DNA of 28,063 nucleotides from positions 1 to 28,063 of the IMG/VR virus record IMGVR_UViG_3300026184_000052, one strand, 5' to 3'. The notes under the pieces are model-generated. The model ran no database searches and was not told the origin of the DNA. It saw only the letters and a list, made by a program, of their open reading frames with translations. The translations under genes and the position numbers were made by a program. The stretch's first letter is position 1; each line of letters starts with the position of its first letter. The DNA is from a virus. This document shows, piece by piece, positions 1 through 6,496 of this stretch.

Positions 1-1245
1 GATCTCGCTGTCCGAGGCATGCAACAGATTGAGGTCCAGCAGCGCAGCCTCGTTCTTGGTGAGGTCCATCTCGCGCTGCTGCTGCTTGAGCTTGTCGATG
101 ACCTTGTCGACCTCGCTCTGCTGCGGGTTGGGTTTGGCGGCATTGTCATTACCCTGGCCTGCCTTGTCGGCGTTTTCCTGCGCCTTGAGCGCGGCCTTAT
201 TCAGGCGGATGATCTTCGCATCCACTTCATCGATTTGCTGCAGCAGCGCCTGGATGCGCACGTTGTTCTCGAGTTTCATCGCGGCATTAGCTCGATTGAA
301 GCTGCCCTCGATCTGGGTGCGCAGCTGGTTATACTTCGTCACCAGTTTGGCCTTTTCGCGGGTGGCGGCCTCGAGCTCCGACTCGCCGATATAATCGCCC
401 CAGTTCTCCAGCGACTTGGTGATGAGCTGCATTACCTTGGCCAGGGTGCCGGTCCCGCTGGCGGCCTGGTCCAGCTTCCCGAGGAAACGATCGAAGGCAT
501 TACTGAGTGAGGTGCCCTGGCGCGCCACCGAGGTGTCGATATTTTGAAATTCCTCGTTGATATCCCCCGCCTGCTTGAGCAGCGCGTCGAATACATCCTT
601 GGACAACACCTTGCCGTTGATCACCGCGCGGCGCAGCTGCCCCACCGTCGTGCCCATGCCCTTGGCGATACGGCTGGCGACCTCCGGCAGGTTTTCGACG
701 ATCGAGTTGAACTCCTCCGCGCGAAAGATGCCGCCGGCCAGGCCCTGACTGAATTGCAGCAGACCCGCCGCCAGTTGCGTTTGTGTCGCCCCGCTGATCA
801 CGCCCAGCTGCTGCACCAGGTTGGTCAGCGTCAACACCTGGTCATTGGTGGCGTTGAGTTCGGGCGCCGTGCGCGCCAGGTTCTGGAACAGCGAGACCGT
901 ATTCTCCAGCGCGACACCGTTGGCCTGCGATATATCGAAAAGCTCTTTCGATACCTGGGAATAATCGCCGGTTTCCTTGGTGGCGGTTTTGATGCGTTGC
1001 TGCAGTACGTTGAAGGCATCCGCCTGGCGGATGACATACGTCGCCGTTTTTAAGGTGAGATAGGCCGCCGCCGCGCGAGTGAGAAAATCGAACGTACTGC
1101 CCAGGCCTTTGACGCCGCGCGAGGCCTGCGAGGCGGCCTTGCCGGTGCGCTGGGTTTCGTTGGATACATTGTGAAGCTGGCGAACCGCTTCGCGGATATC
1201 GGCCCGAACGCGGATTAAAAATTCTTTTTCCGACTTTGTAGCCAC
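1..1245 (-). CDS. Tape measure protein, N-terminal 415 residues (runs off left edge)
   Basis: The frame is open without a stop from a GTG at 1245-1243 to the window edge. An in-frame TAA lies seven codons upstream, so GTG is the only sensible start; AGGCGGA lies about 12 nt before it. The N-terminal 250 residues match the conserved tape-measure N-terminal domain of siphophages and Mu-like phages: FRAEEFNSIVENLPEVASRI and GTTVGQLRRAVINGKV are its hallmark stretches, followed by LSNAFDRFLGKLDQA. After that comes a long Gln/Lys/Glu-rich coiled coil. In the family this protein sets tail length and is packed in the tail tube lumen. The start overlaps the end of the frameshifted chaperone frame by 31 nt, the normal position directly after the tail chaperones. 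The C-terminal part is outside the window. Confidence 0.93.
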   Translation of the reverse strand, partial: MATKSEKEFLIRVRADIREAVRQLHNVSNETQRTGKAASQASRGVKGLGSTFDFLTRAAAAYLTLKTATYVIRQADAFNVLQQRIKTATKETGDYSQVSKELFDISQANGVALENTVSLFQNLARTAPELNATNDQVLTLTNLVQQLGVISGATQTQLAAGLLQFSQGLAGGIFRAEEFNSIVENLPEVASRIAKGMGTTVGQLRRAVINGKVLSKDVFDALLKQAGDINEEFQNIDTSVARQGTSLSNAFDRFLGKLDQAASGTGTLAKVMQLITKSLENWGDYIGESELEAATREKAKLVTKYNQLRTQIEGSFNRANAAMKLENNVRIQALLQQIDEVDAKIIRLNKAALKAQENADKAGQGNDNAAKPNPQQSEVDKVIDKLKQQQREMDLTKNEAALLDLNLLHASDSEI

Positions 1246-1849
1246 GCTCTGAGTTGTTCCGCCTGTTTATGTGCCTCGCCGCTCAGCATGAGCGATATCT
1301 CGTCGAACCGATCCGCCCGCTGTTCCAGCTCGCGCTCCTCGGCGTAAAAATAAAAGAGGGCAAGCTGCCGCCGCGTGTAATGGATTAACTCGCTTTTTCG
1401 GTGTCCGTGGTCGATGAGGGTGGTAAAGAGCTTTCCGATACTGAGGCGATCGTGTTCAGATCCCCGATCCGCTGCAGCTGCTCGCTTACCACCCGATCCA
1501 CAAAAAAATGCGAATTAACACTCCAAAACGTCAGATAGAGCAGATATCCCTCGCGCCCCGGGAGTGCTTCGATCCATTTGGTGTCTTTGCCGGTGCTGAT
1601 GCTCAGCAGCTCGAACAAGGCCTCCGCGTGCTCGGCGAAGATGCGCTCGATAGCCGAGAAGGGCGGCTCGTCGCTTTCGCTATAAAGCGCGCTCAGTGCA
1701 TGGATGACGCCCTCGCCGATCTGCAGGGCCCGCAGCTCCTGGGCAAAGGTGAACTCGCGCACCTCGACGGTCTCGCCGGCAATCCTCAGTTCACGCAAGC
1801 CGGCGACGATATCGGCCTCGGTCTGGTTGCTGTCCTGCTCCTCAGCCAT
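1215..1849 (-). CDS. Tail assembly chaperone G-T fusion made by -1 frameshift
   Basis: A -1 frame opens at 1514, two codons before the heptamer T TTT TTT (1508-1502), and runs to a TAA at 1217-1215. It has no ATG, GTG or TTG start in the part that overlaps the upstream gene. Slippage would join residues 1-116 of the chaperone to 95 new residues, a 211-aa product. The new part contains KSELIHYTRRQLALFYFYAE and a charged helical tail, and protein-like sequence (LFTTLIDHGHRKSELIHY) already appears before the zero-frame stop, so both frames are coding there. This is the arrangement of lambda G and G-T, which chaperone the tape measure protein and recruit tube subunits. The T part overlaps the tape measure start by 31 nt. 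The frameshift is inferred from sequence only. Confidence 0.82.
1385..1849 (-). CDS. Tail assembly chaperone (G-like, zero-frame product)
   Basis: A 154-aa acidic, mainly helical protein. It has a short beta segment near the N-terminus (LRIAGETVEVREFTFAQEL), then helices (FSAIERIFAEHAEALFELLS) and a WIEALPGREGYLLYLTFW region, followed by a Ser/Thr-rich low-complexity tail. The gene lies between the tail tube and tape measure genes and carries the slippery heptamer, as expected for the shorter chaperone of the pair. It resembles the DUF6631-type chaperones of gammaproteobacterial phages; that family assignment is from memory. The start overlaps the previous stop by 8 nt, with only a weak ribosome binding site, which suggests translational coupling. 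Confidence 0.82.
   Translation of the reverse strand: MAEEQDSNQTEADIVAGLRELRIAGETVEVREFTFAQELRALQIGEGVIHALSALYSESDEPPFSAIERIFAEHAEALFELLSISTGKDTKWIEALPGREGYLLYLTFWSVNSHFFVDRVVSEQLQRIGDLNTIASVSESSLPPSSTTDTEKAS
1502..1508 (-). promoter_or_regulatory. Slippery heptamer for -1 ribosomal frameshift
   Basis: The mRNA reads CAT TTT TTT GTG in the zero frame, giving the canonical X XXY YYZ heptamer T TTT TTT. A TAA closes the -1 frame only two codons upstream, so the -1 frame becomes usable exactly at this site. I did not evaluate a downstream pseudoknot; GC-rich self-complementary sequence such as GCAGCTGC follows within about 35 nt. Confidence 0.8.
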
Positions 1850-2036
1850 TGACGATCTTGCCCACTTCCTGATCCTGCAACCGCTGCGCCTGGTTCTTGC
1901 GCAGGGTAATCACCGGCGCCTTCTTCAGCTCGGCGGGGTCGTAAAAGATGCCGCGATGCGTGTGCGGCTTGTGCAGCTCGAAGCTGACCTCCTTCAGGTC
2001 GTCGGCGCTGGGCTGGTCGTTCTTGGTCTCGGCCAT
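1842..2036 (-). CDS. Small DUF7210-like phage protein
   Basis: A 64-aa protein with a good ribosome binding site (AGGAG, 6 nt before ATG). The core FELHKPHTHRGIFYDPAEL fits the small DUF7210-like family seen in phage structural operons (a strand, KPHTH.G..Y.PG, then a helix that ends in a short loop). Its role is unknown; position between the tail tube gene and the chaperone suggests a tail assembly or connector accessory. Its end overlaps the chaperone start by 8 nt. Confidence 0.7.
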   Translation of the reverse strand: MAETKNDQPSADDLKEVSFELHKPHTHRGIFYDPAELKKAPVITLRKNQAQRLQDQEVGKIVNG

Positions 2037-2055
2037 GTCTGTCTCCTGGGGTTGT

Positions 2056-2078
2056 TACTAATTTGGCAATAATTAGTA
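2056..2078. other. Perfect 8-bp stem-loop in the tail tube to chaperone gap
   Basis: TACTAATT and AATTAGTA flank a 7-nt loop in the only noncoding gap (53 nt) between the tail tube gene and the next gene. It is AT-rich with no clear T-tract, so it is more likely an mRNA stability or attenuation element after the abundantly needed tube gene than a full terminator. Confidence 0.4.
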
Positions 2079-2089
2079 GCTAGTTAGGA

Positions 2090-2842
2090 TCAATCCTCGG
2101 TTTTCCACTGGAACAGCTGATCGCCGGCAGCGCGCAGCGTGTCCTGCTGCACCTTGCCGCTGAGCGGCAGGTCGCTGCGGCCCTCGGTGATCATGTCGAT
2201 GGAGCTGGGATCCAGCCGGACCTTGTACATCTCGCACCGGGTCTGCTTGTCGCTGTCGGCGCTGTTGATGCCGGCAAACACCAGGTAATAGTCCGTATTG
2301 CCCGGGCTGGTGGTGATGTGATGCTGATCGGCATAGTCGTAGTCGATCTCGGTGGCGGTATCCTCGGTAATGGTGCCGCCGCTCAGCCACTCGATCATGC
2401 CCATGTCCGCGTGCACCTTGTAATCGGTGCCGGCCACATAGGTCGGCGTGCCGCCGGTACCGGTGACCACCACGCTGCTGACCTTGTTGAATTGCAGCAC
2501 GCTGAACTTGCCCAGCTTGGCGGTGTGGGTCTCGGTGGTCACGCTGGCCGCCGCCTGCGCGGTGCTCGCCCCCTGCAGGGCATAGGCCAGGTGGGTGGGT
2601 TTGATGGAGCGCATGGCAATGCTTAGCGAATAGTCCACGCTCTGGATCAGGCTCACCGCCAGCGCATTGCCGCCGGAGCTGTTCTCGAAGGTATCCTCGC
2701 GTTGCACGTTGGGCTGCAGCTGCACGCTGGTCATGTCGCCCAGGTACTCCAGCCCCACGGGTTTACCGGTGGTTGCATCGCGGCCGCCGATGAACACTTT
2801 GCCCTGGCCGCGGAAATATCGACTATCGAATTGTTCAGGCAT
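2090..2842 (-). CDS. Major tail (tube) protein
   Basis: A 250-aa protein with an AGGAG ribosome binding site 6 nt before ATG. The N-terminus (RGQGKVFIGGRDATTGKPVG, then an EYLGDMTSVQLQP strand) and the rest are beta-rich, with a loop of Gly/Thr-rich hairpins in the middle and a late GRSDLPLSGKV segment. This matches siphophage tail tube proteins that stack as hexameric rings. Position supports it: it follows the tail terminator and precedes the chaperone pair and the tape measure gene. No Ig-like C-terminal extension is apparent. Confidence 0.85.
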   Translation of the reverse strand: MPEQFDSRYFRGQGKVFIGGRDATTGKPVGLEYLGDMTSVQLQPNVQREDTFENSSGGNALAVSLIQSVDYSLSIAMRSIKPTHLAYALQGASTAQAAASVTTETHTAKLGKFSVLQFNKVSSVVVTGTGGTPTYVAGTDYKVHADMGMIEWLSGGTITEDTATEIDYDYADQHHITTSPGNTDYYLVFAGINSADSDKQTRCEMYKVRLDPSSIDMITEGRSDLPLSGKVQQDTLRAAGDQLFQWKTED

Positions 2843-2857
2843 CGTTATCTCCTTTGA

Positions 2858-3301
2858 TTAAAAGTCATTCTGGCCTGGCGGCCTGGCTTCGATATCGGCA
2901 ACCACGAACCCGTAAGGGTACGAAAGCTGCCGCGATTGTTGCGCCCGCCGGAGCACCAGCGTCATGCCGTCCACGCCGGCGCGCACAAAACTCTTGATCT
3001 CCTCGATGAGCTTTTGCTCCGCGCGCTGCACGTCGCGCGGGGCCTTGGGGTTTTTCTCGGTCACCTGCAGGTGACAGATCAGCTTGAGCTGCTGGGTGCC
3101 CTCGGTGGCAATCATGCCCAGGTCGTCGCTGTAGTCCTGCTCGGCATCGCTCACCACCGCAATGACGCCCTTTTGCAGATCCGCGGCGGGGTGCTCGCTG
3201 TAATGCTGCAGCAGATCCTCGCTGACCACCCGGCTCGTAAAGTGCGCCTGGGCGGCGGCGATGATGGCGTCGGTGCGCTGCTCGATGTTGTCGATCTTCA
3301 C
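2858..3301 (-). CDS. Tail terminator / minor tail protein U-like
   Basis: A 147-aa protein that starts at GTG (3301-3299), overlapping the upstream TGA as GTGA. The pattern is an N-terminal helix (IEQRTDAIIAAAQ), a central strand region (LKLICHLQVTEK) and a long helix (DVQRAEQKLIEEIKSFVRAG), ending in YPYGFVVADIEARPP. This alpha/beta layout, the length and the site just before the tail tube gene match the gpU-like tail terminator that caps the tube and joins it to the neck. Sequence similarity to lambda U is not obvious by eye, so function rests on layout and fold impression. Confidence 0.65.
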   Translation of the reverse strand: MKIDNIEQRTDAIIAAAQAHFTSRVVSEDLLQHYSEHPAADLQKGVIAVVSDAEQDYSDDLGMIATEGTQQLKLICHLQVTEKNPKAPRDVQRAEQKLIEEIKSFVRAGVDGMTLVLRRAQQSRQLSYPYGFVVADIEARPPGQNDF

Positions 3302-3777
3302 TGCAGGCTCCGGTTGATGGCGTCATTAATCAGCGACTCGGCCCGGGCCCGGTTGTGCTCGAACGCCGGGCGCATGTAGGGCTGGGCCGGCGTGCCGCCC
3401 TCGGCGATGGACTTGGCGATAGCCCAGGCCAGATCGCGCTCGTCCATGCTCGGGTCGTTGGGTTGAATATGGCGCACGCGGATCCAGTCCTCGATGGCAT
3501 CCACCGGCGGCAGTGTGCCGGGGTCGGTGCCCTCCTCCACCGCGCGCCCATAGACCACCGACGGCCCCACGGTCCCCTCAAGCGGGCCCTGGCGGTCCAC
3601 GCCGATGGAATTGGCCAGGATGCTGAAGGCCTTGGGGGCCTCGGCCCGGGCGTCACGCGAAAAAGTGAACAGCACCCGATCCAGGGCGCGGTCCAGCTCG
3701 CGGGTGAGCTTCTCCGGCTGCTGGCGAATCGCCTGCAGCAGCTGGTCCTCGTCGATGATGATCTGCAAGTCGTTCAT
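3298..3777 (-). CDS. HK97 gp10-like neck / minor tail protein
   Basis: A 159-aa protein with ATGA overlap to the gene upstream. It opens with a helical segment (LLQAIRQQPEKLTRELDRAL), then a region typical for gp10-like and Mu G-like morphogenesis proteins: SRDARAEAPKAFSILANSI, a VVYGRAVEEGTDPG loop and, near the end, GGTPAQPYMRPAFEHNRARA. The P-(A/Q)-P-(F/Y)-(L/M)-RPA motif near the C-terminus is the usual family signature. Such proteins lie between head connector and tail terminator in many phages. Confidence 0.75.
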   Translation of the reverse strand: MNDLQIIIDEDQLLQAIRQQPEKLTRELDRALDRVLFTFSRDARAEAPKAFSILANSIGVDRQGPLEGTVGPSVVYGRAVEEGTDPGTLPPVDAIEDWIRVRHIQPNDPSMDERDLAWAIAKSIAEGGTPAQPYMRPAFEHNRARAESLINDAINRSLQ

Positions 3778-4403
3778 GCCGCCATCACCTCCACCTGCTG
3801 CATGGCCATCTCGGCCAGGGCCGCCGGGCTGCCGTTCTTGGGCATGGAACCGACGCCGGTACCCAGCTGCACCGGTTTGCTAATGCCGTTGGCCGCCAGC
3901 TCGAACAATGCCGCCGCCAGCGCGCGCATCAGCAGGATGTGGCGATCGCCCGCCGGCACCGTGGTGTTGGCCGCCTCGGGCGCCACGGTATAGGTGCCCC
4001 GATAGGTGTAGTAGTAGGTCGCCCCCAGGTCAGTGATCTGCGCCTGCGTCGGCGGCGGGTCCAGCACCAACTCCCGCGCCCCGCCGGCCTCCACCAGGCC
4101 CAGGCGCGGCAGCGGGGCCGGCCAGTTTGCATCCCAGGGCTTGCGCCGGCTGCGCTCGGTGTGGCCCCAGCGCGAGCTAAGCGGCGCGATCAGATCCGAC
4201 GGCGCCGGGTAATTGGTTTGATCGGCCACCAGGGTCAGCGAGTCCTGCACCACCCGCGGGCGGATCCGCGCCAGGTCCTGGGCCGCCAGGGTGAGGTGGC
4301 GATAAAAATCCTCGTTGGCGTTGCCGGTGAACTTGTTCGCGGCGTCCTTGAGCATACCCTTGAGGTCGGCCGCCAGGTCGGCTTGTGACATGGTGCCGGG
4401 CAT
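3774..4403 (-). CDS. Head-tail connector / adaptor-like protein
   Basis: A 209-aa protein. I choose the ATG at 4403, which makes a TGATG overlap with the gene upstream; GGGGA lies 7 nt before it. A second ATG four codons later is possible. N-terminal helices (LAADLKGMLKDAANKF, FYRHLTLAAQDLARIRP) are followed by beta segments with VADQTNYPAPSDLIAPLSS, a DPPPTQ turn and YYYTYRGTYTVAPEAA, then a helix (HILLMRALAAALFELAANGI). The YPAP-DL--PLSSRWG wording is typical for phage adaptor/neck proteins that bind the portal ring. Function is inferred from fold pattern and position. Confidence 0.6.
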   Translation of the reverse strand: MPGTMSQADLAADLKGMLKDAANKFTGNANEDFYRHLTLAAQDLARIRPRVVQDSLTLVADQTNYPAPSDLIAPLSSRWGHTERSRRKPWDANWPAPLPRLGLVEAGGARELVLDPPPTQAQITDLGATYYYTYRGTYTVAPEAANTTVPAGDRHILLMRALAAALFELAANGISKPVQLGTGVGSMPKNGSPAALAEMAMQQVEVMAA

Positions 4404-4801
4404 CAAGCGATCCCCGAGGCGAAGGCCGCCACGACGATACCGGAGGCGATCGCGCTCACCATCGACCAGATCAGGATCGCGCGCTTGGCGCTTGAGGTCA
4501 GGCGGGTGGCGTTTTCGATAGAGGTCTGCTCGAGTGCTCGCATGCGTAACTCGTTATCGTCGATCTGCTTTCCAATCCGGGCGACCGTCTCGCGCAGCGA
4601 CTTGATATCGCCATCGAGGCGGATCAGGTCCCGCAGCGCCTGGGTCAAGCCCCTTAAATCCTTTTTAATGTCACCGACATCGCCGCGCAGATCGCCTATC
4701 TTGGTGTCCAGTGCCTTAAATTCCGCGCTTTCCATCACCGACTGGGCCTTTGTTTTGTCAACCGATAACTGCTTGCGCTCACTTGCTGGCAGCCCTGTCA
4801 T
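4403..4801 (-). CDS. Coiled-coil protein with C-terminal membrane anchor (XhlA-like lysis accessory)
   Basis: A 132-aa protein starting at ATG 4801 by an ATGA overlap with the holin stop; longer forms of this frame read across the holin gene and are not real. After a short basic start it forms a long heptad coiled coil (DTKIGDLRGDVGDIKKDLRG to RIGKQIDDNELRMRALEQ). It ends in one hydrophobic segment (AILIWSMVSAIASGIVVAAF). Coiled coil plus C-terminal membrane anchor, right after holin and endolysin, resembles haemolysin XhlA-type accessory lysis proteins. A spanin role is less likely because no signal peptide or lipobox is seen. Confidence 0.6.
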   Translation of the reverse strand: MTGLPASERKQLSVDKTKAQSVMESAEFKALDTKIGDLRGDVGDIKKDLRGLTQALRDLIRLDGDIKSLRETVARIGKQIDDNELRMRALEQTSIENATRLTSSAKRAILIWSMVSAIASGIVVAAFASGIA

Positions 4802-5364
4802 ATCCCGACTTTTTTGCCGAACACCTTGTCCGTGGTGCGCATTGTGAAGTACCACACGCAAGGCGAATAGAGCGCCCCGGCGATGCCCATGTCCGGCCCT
4901 GCGAACACGGCGGCGGGCTCGCCTGGCGAGGCGCCGAGAAAGCTGTGCACGATCGCGATCGTGGTGGTAATGAACACGTAGATCGTGCCTGCCCAAAAGC
5001 TGCGCCGCGCCAGCATTGGGCGCGTGTGCTTCACATAATCATCGCCATGCGCGTACTCCGAGCGGATCGTCTCCATCGAGTCGGCGTGCATCTGCACACC
5101 GGCCTGCAGCTCGGCCTGCTTTTGTTCGGACTTAATGCGCGCGGCCTCGTTGGCGAGCTTTTCCAGCTCGGCCTGCTGCTCCGCCGGCATAGCCTTGACC
5201 ATCTGGTCGACGTGTTTTTGCGCCTGGTCGCCCGGCAGGTTGCGGACCTGCTCGACGATGTCCGCGGTCTTGTTGGCCACCTCTTTGGTGTTGCCGCCGA
5301 ACCAGGAGCCGGCCATCCGCAAAAGCGAAGGGCCGGCAGTCATTAATGCAGTCACAAGTCCCAT
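4798..5364 (-). CDS. Holin of the 3TM (gene-transfer-agent) type
   Basis: A 188-aa protein starting 4 nt after the endolysin stop. It has an amphipathic hydrophobic N-terminus (LVTALMTAGPSLLRMAGSWF), a long charged helical middle, and then the conserved RPMLARRSFWAGTIYVF entry into a membrane helix followed by a second hydrophobic segment (MGIAGALYSPCVWYF). The R-P-x-x-x-R-x-x-W transition is the hallmark of the 3TM holin family first named for gene transfer agents. It would permeabilise the inner membrane to release or activate the endolysin encoded next door. Confidence 0.75.
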   Translation of the reverse strand: MGLVTALMTAGPSLLRMAGSWFGGNTKEVANKTADIVEQVRNLPGDQAQKHVDQMVKAMPAEQQAELEKLANEAARIKSEQKQAELQAGVQMHADSMETIRSEYAHGDDYVKHTRPMLARRSFWAGTIYVFITTTIAIVHSFLGASPGEPAAVFAGPDMGIAGALYSPCVWYFTMRTTDKVFGKKVGI

Positions 5365-5368
5365 AGCG

Positions 5369-5896
5369 TTACCCGTTATGGATCAAATCCTTCCAATGCA
5401 CGCCCGGCTCCTGGATGTGCGGGTATTCCCGCTTGGCCGGCGACCACTCACCGGCCCAGTCAAAGCCGGCCAGCTGCGCGAGCTCGCCATAACCCACCCA
5501 CAATGAGGCCTCGTTCACGTCCTCGGTGCCGGGGTCGTCCAGCGTGCGCCACACCGGCTTGCCATCGCGCATCGGCACGCCGTCGATGGCATAGCCATAG
5601 TTATGCATCGATTGCCCGGGCCCGGCCCAGGTCACGATATGCCGGCCATACTGCGGGCCGACATCCATCAACAGCTCCGCCAGGTCCGGCCGGTGGTAAA
5701 CCTTGCGCAGCTCCAGGGCCTTGTGCTCGATCTCCTGCAGGCTGCGCCCATTGCGAAACAGCCGCGCCTGCTCCTCCTCCGAGCGGTGCATGCAATAGAA
5801 CAGCACATCGAGCCCCCGCTGAGTGAGCAGGTGCTGCAGGTGCTGCAACCGCTCGCGGGTGCGTTCCTTCAGGGAGTTGGGATCGCGGCTTGGCAT
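5369..5896 (-). CDS. Endolysin, M15-family D-Ala-D-Ala / L-Ala-D-Glu peptidase
   Basis: A 175-aa zinc peptidase. Metal-binding motif SMHNYGYAID gives H98 and D105, and REYPHIQ gives H160; the FDWAGEW segment places the likely catalytic acid near residue 150. This is the layout of VanY/T5-endolysin peptidases. No signal peptide is seen, so export would depend on the holin encoded immediately downstream. GGAG lies 6 nt before ATG inside the end of the upstream gene. The length is normal for a single-domain endolysin with no cell wall binding module. Confidence 0.9.
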   Translation of the reverse strand: MPSRDPNSLKERTRERLQHLQHLLTQRGLDVLFYCMHRSEEEQARLFRNGRSLQEIEHKALELRKVYHRPDLAELLMDVGPQYGRHIVTWAGPGQSMHNYGYAIDGVPMRDGKPVWRTLDDPGTEDVNEASLWVGYGELAQLAGFDWAGEWSPAKREYPHIQEPGVHWKDLIHNG

Positions 5897-5899
5897 GCG

Positions 5900-6424
5900 C
5901 TACTCCGCGGCGTTGACGGCCTGCTCGTGGCGGCGCTCGATCTCCGCGTTGACCAGCGCGATCTTGCCCTCGTCGCCCTGGAACACATCGAGCTGCGCGA
6001 TGAGCTCCTCGTCGCCCATCGTCTGCAACAGCGCCACCAGCTCGTCGGTCTCGGTGGCCTCCTGGGCGCGGTTCAAACGATCCTCGGCGAAGGCCTCCAT
6101 CAGGTTCTTGCGCGGTTTAGCCTTGGCGCCCTCGGCCGCCTCGAGCTTCTCCAGCTGCGCCACGGTAAGGCCTGGCAGCTTGCCCTTGATGTCGTTAATG
6201 CTGTTGTCCAGCAGGCTCAACAGCTGGGTGTCGTCGTCCTGTTGTGGTGGCGCCACCAAGGTCGGGGCCTTGGGTTTGCCATCCGGTCGAGGGGAACACT
6301 TATCATAGTGCTTGAAGGGCACCAGGTCGGAGTCGACCTCCCGGGTATCACCGGGGCGGATCATCTTGTTGCCGATATGGATCGCCTTCGCGGTGTCGTT
6401 ATAAAGCGCGACAATCTTGCCCAT
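5900..6424 (-). CDS. Hypothetical structural-operon protein with LEM/HeH-like segment
   Basis: A 174-aa protein with a strong ribosome binding site (GGAGG, 7 nt before ATG). The N-terminus (ALYNDTAKAIHIGNKMIRPG) resembles the small beta domain of DUF7210-like proteins. A Pro/Gln-rich linker follows, then a helix-turn-helix-like segment (LPGLTVAQLEKLEAAEG) that looks like HeH/LEM helices found in phage head-completion proteins, and an acidic helical tail. It lies just after the capsid gene behind a strong terminator. A role in head decoration or completion is possible but not shown. Confidence 0.6.
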   Translation of the reverse strand: MGKIVALYNDTAKAIHIGNKMIRPGDTREVDSDLVPFKHYDKCSPRPDGKPKAPTLVAPPQQDDDTQLLSLLDNSINDIKGKLPGLTVAQLEKLEAAEGAKAKPRKNLMEAFAEDRLNRAQEATETDELVALLQTMGDEELIAQLDVFQGDEGKIALVNAEIERRHEQAVNAAE

Positions 6425-6450
6425 GAGATAACCTCCAATATTTGAATGAA

Positions 6451-6486
6451 TAAAACCCGCCGGCCATCGATGACGCGGCCGGCGGG
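6451..6486 (-). terminator. Strong intrinsic terminator after the capsid gene
   Basis: On the minus strand CCCGCCGGCC and GGCCGGCGGG form a perfect 10-bp stem around an 11-nt loop, followed directly by TTTTATT. It lies between the capsid stop (6497) and the ribosome binding site of the next gene, so genes to the left need readthrough, antitermination or their own promoter. Confidence 0.85.
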
Positions 6487-6496
6487 ATTACAGCCT

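Noticed and set aside
4802-4996. N-terminal extension of the coiled-coil lysis accessory protein
   Set aside because: The extra Arg/His-rich residues are a frame-shifted reading of the holin gene; ATG 4801 overlaps the holin stop as ATGA.
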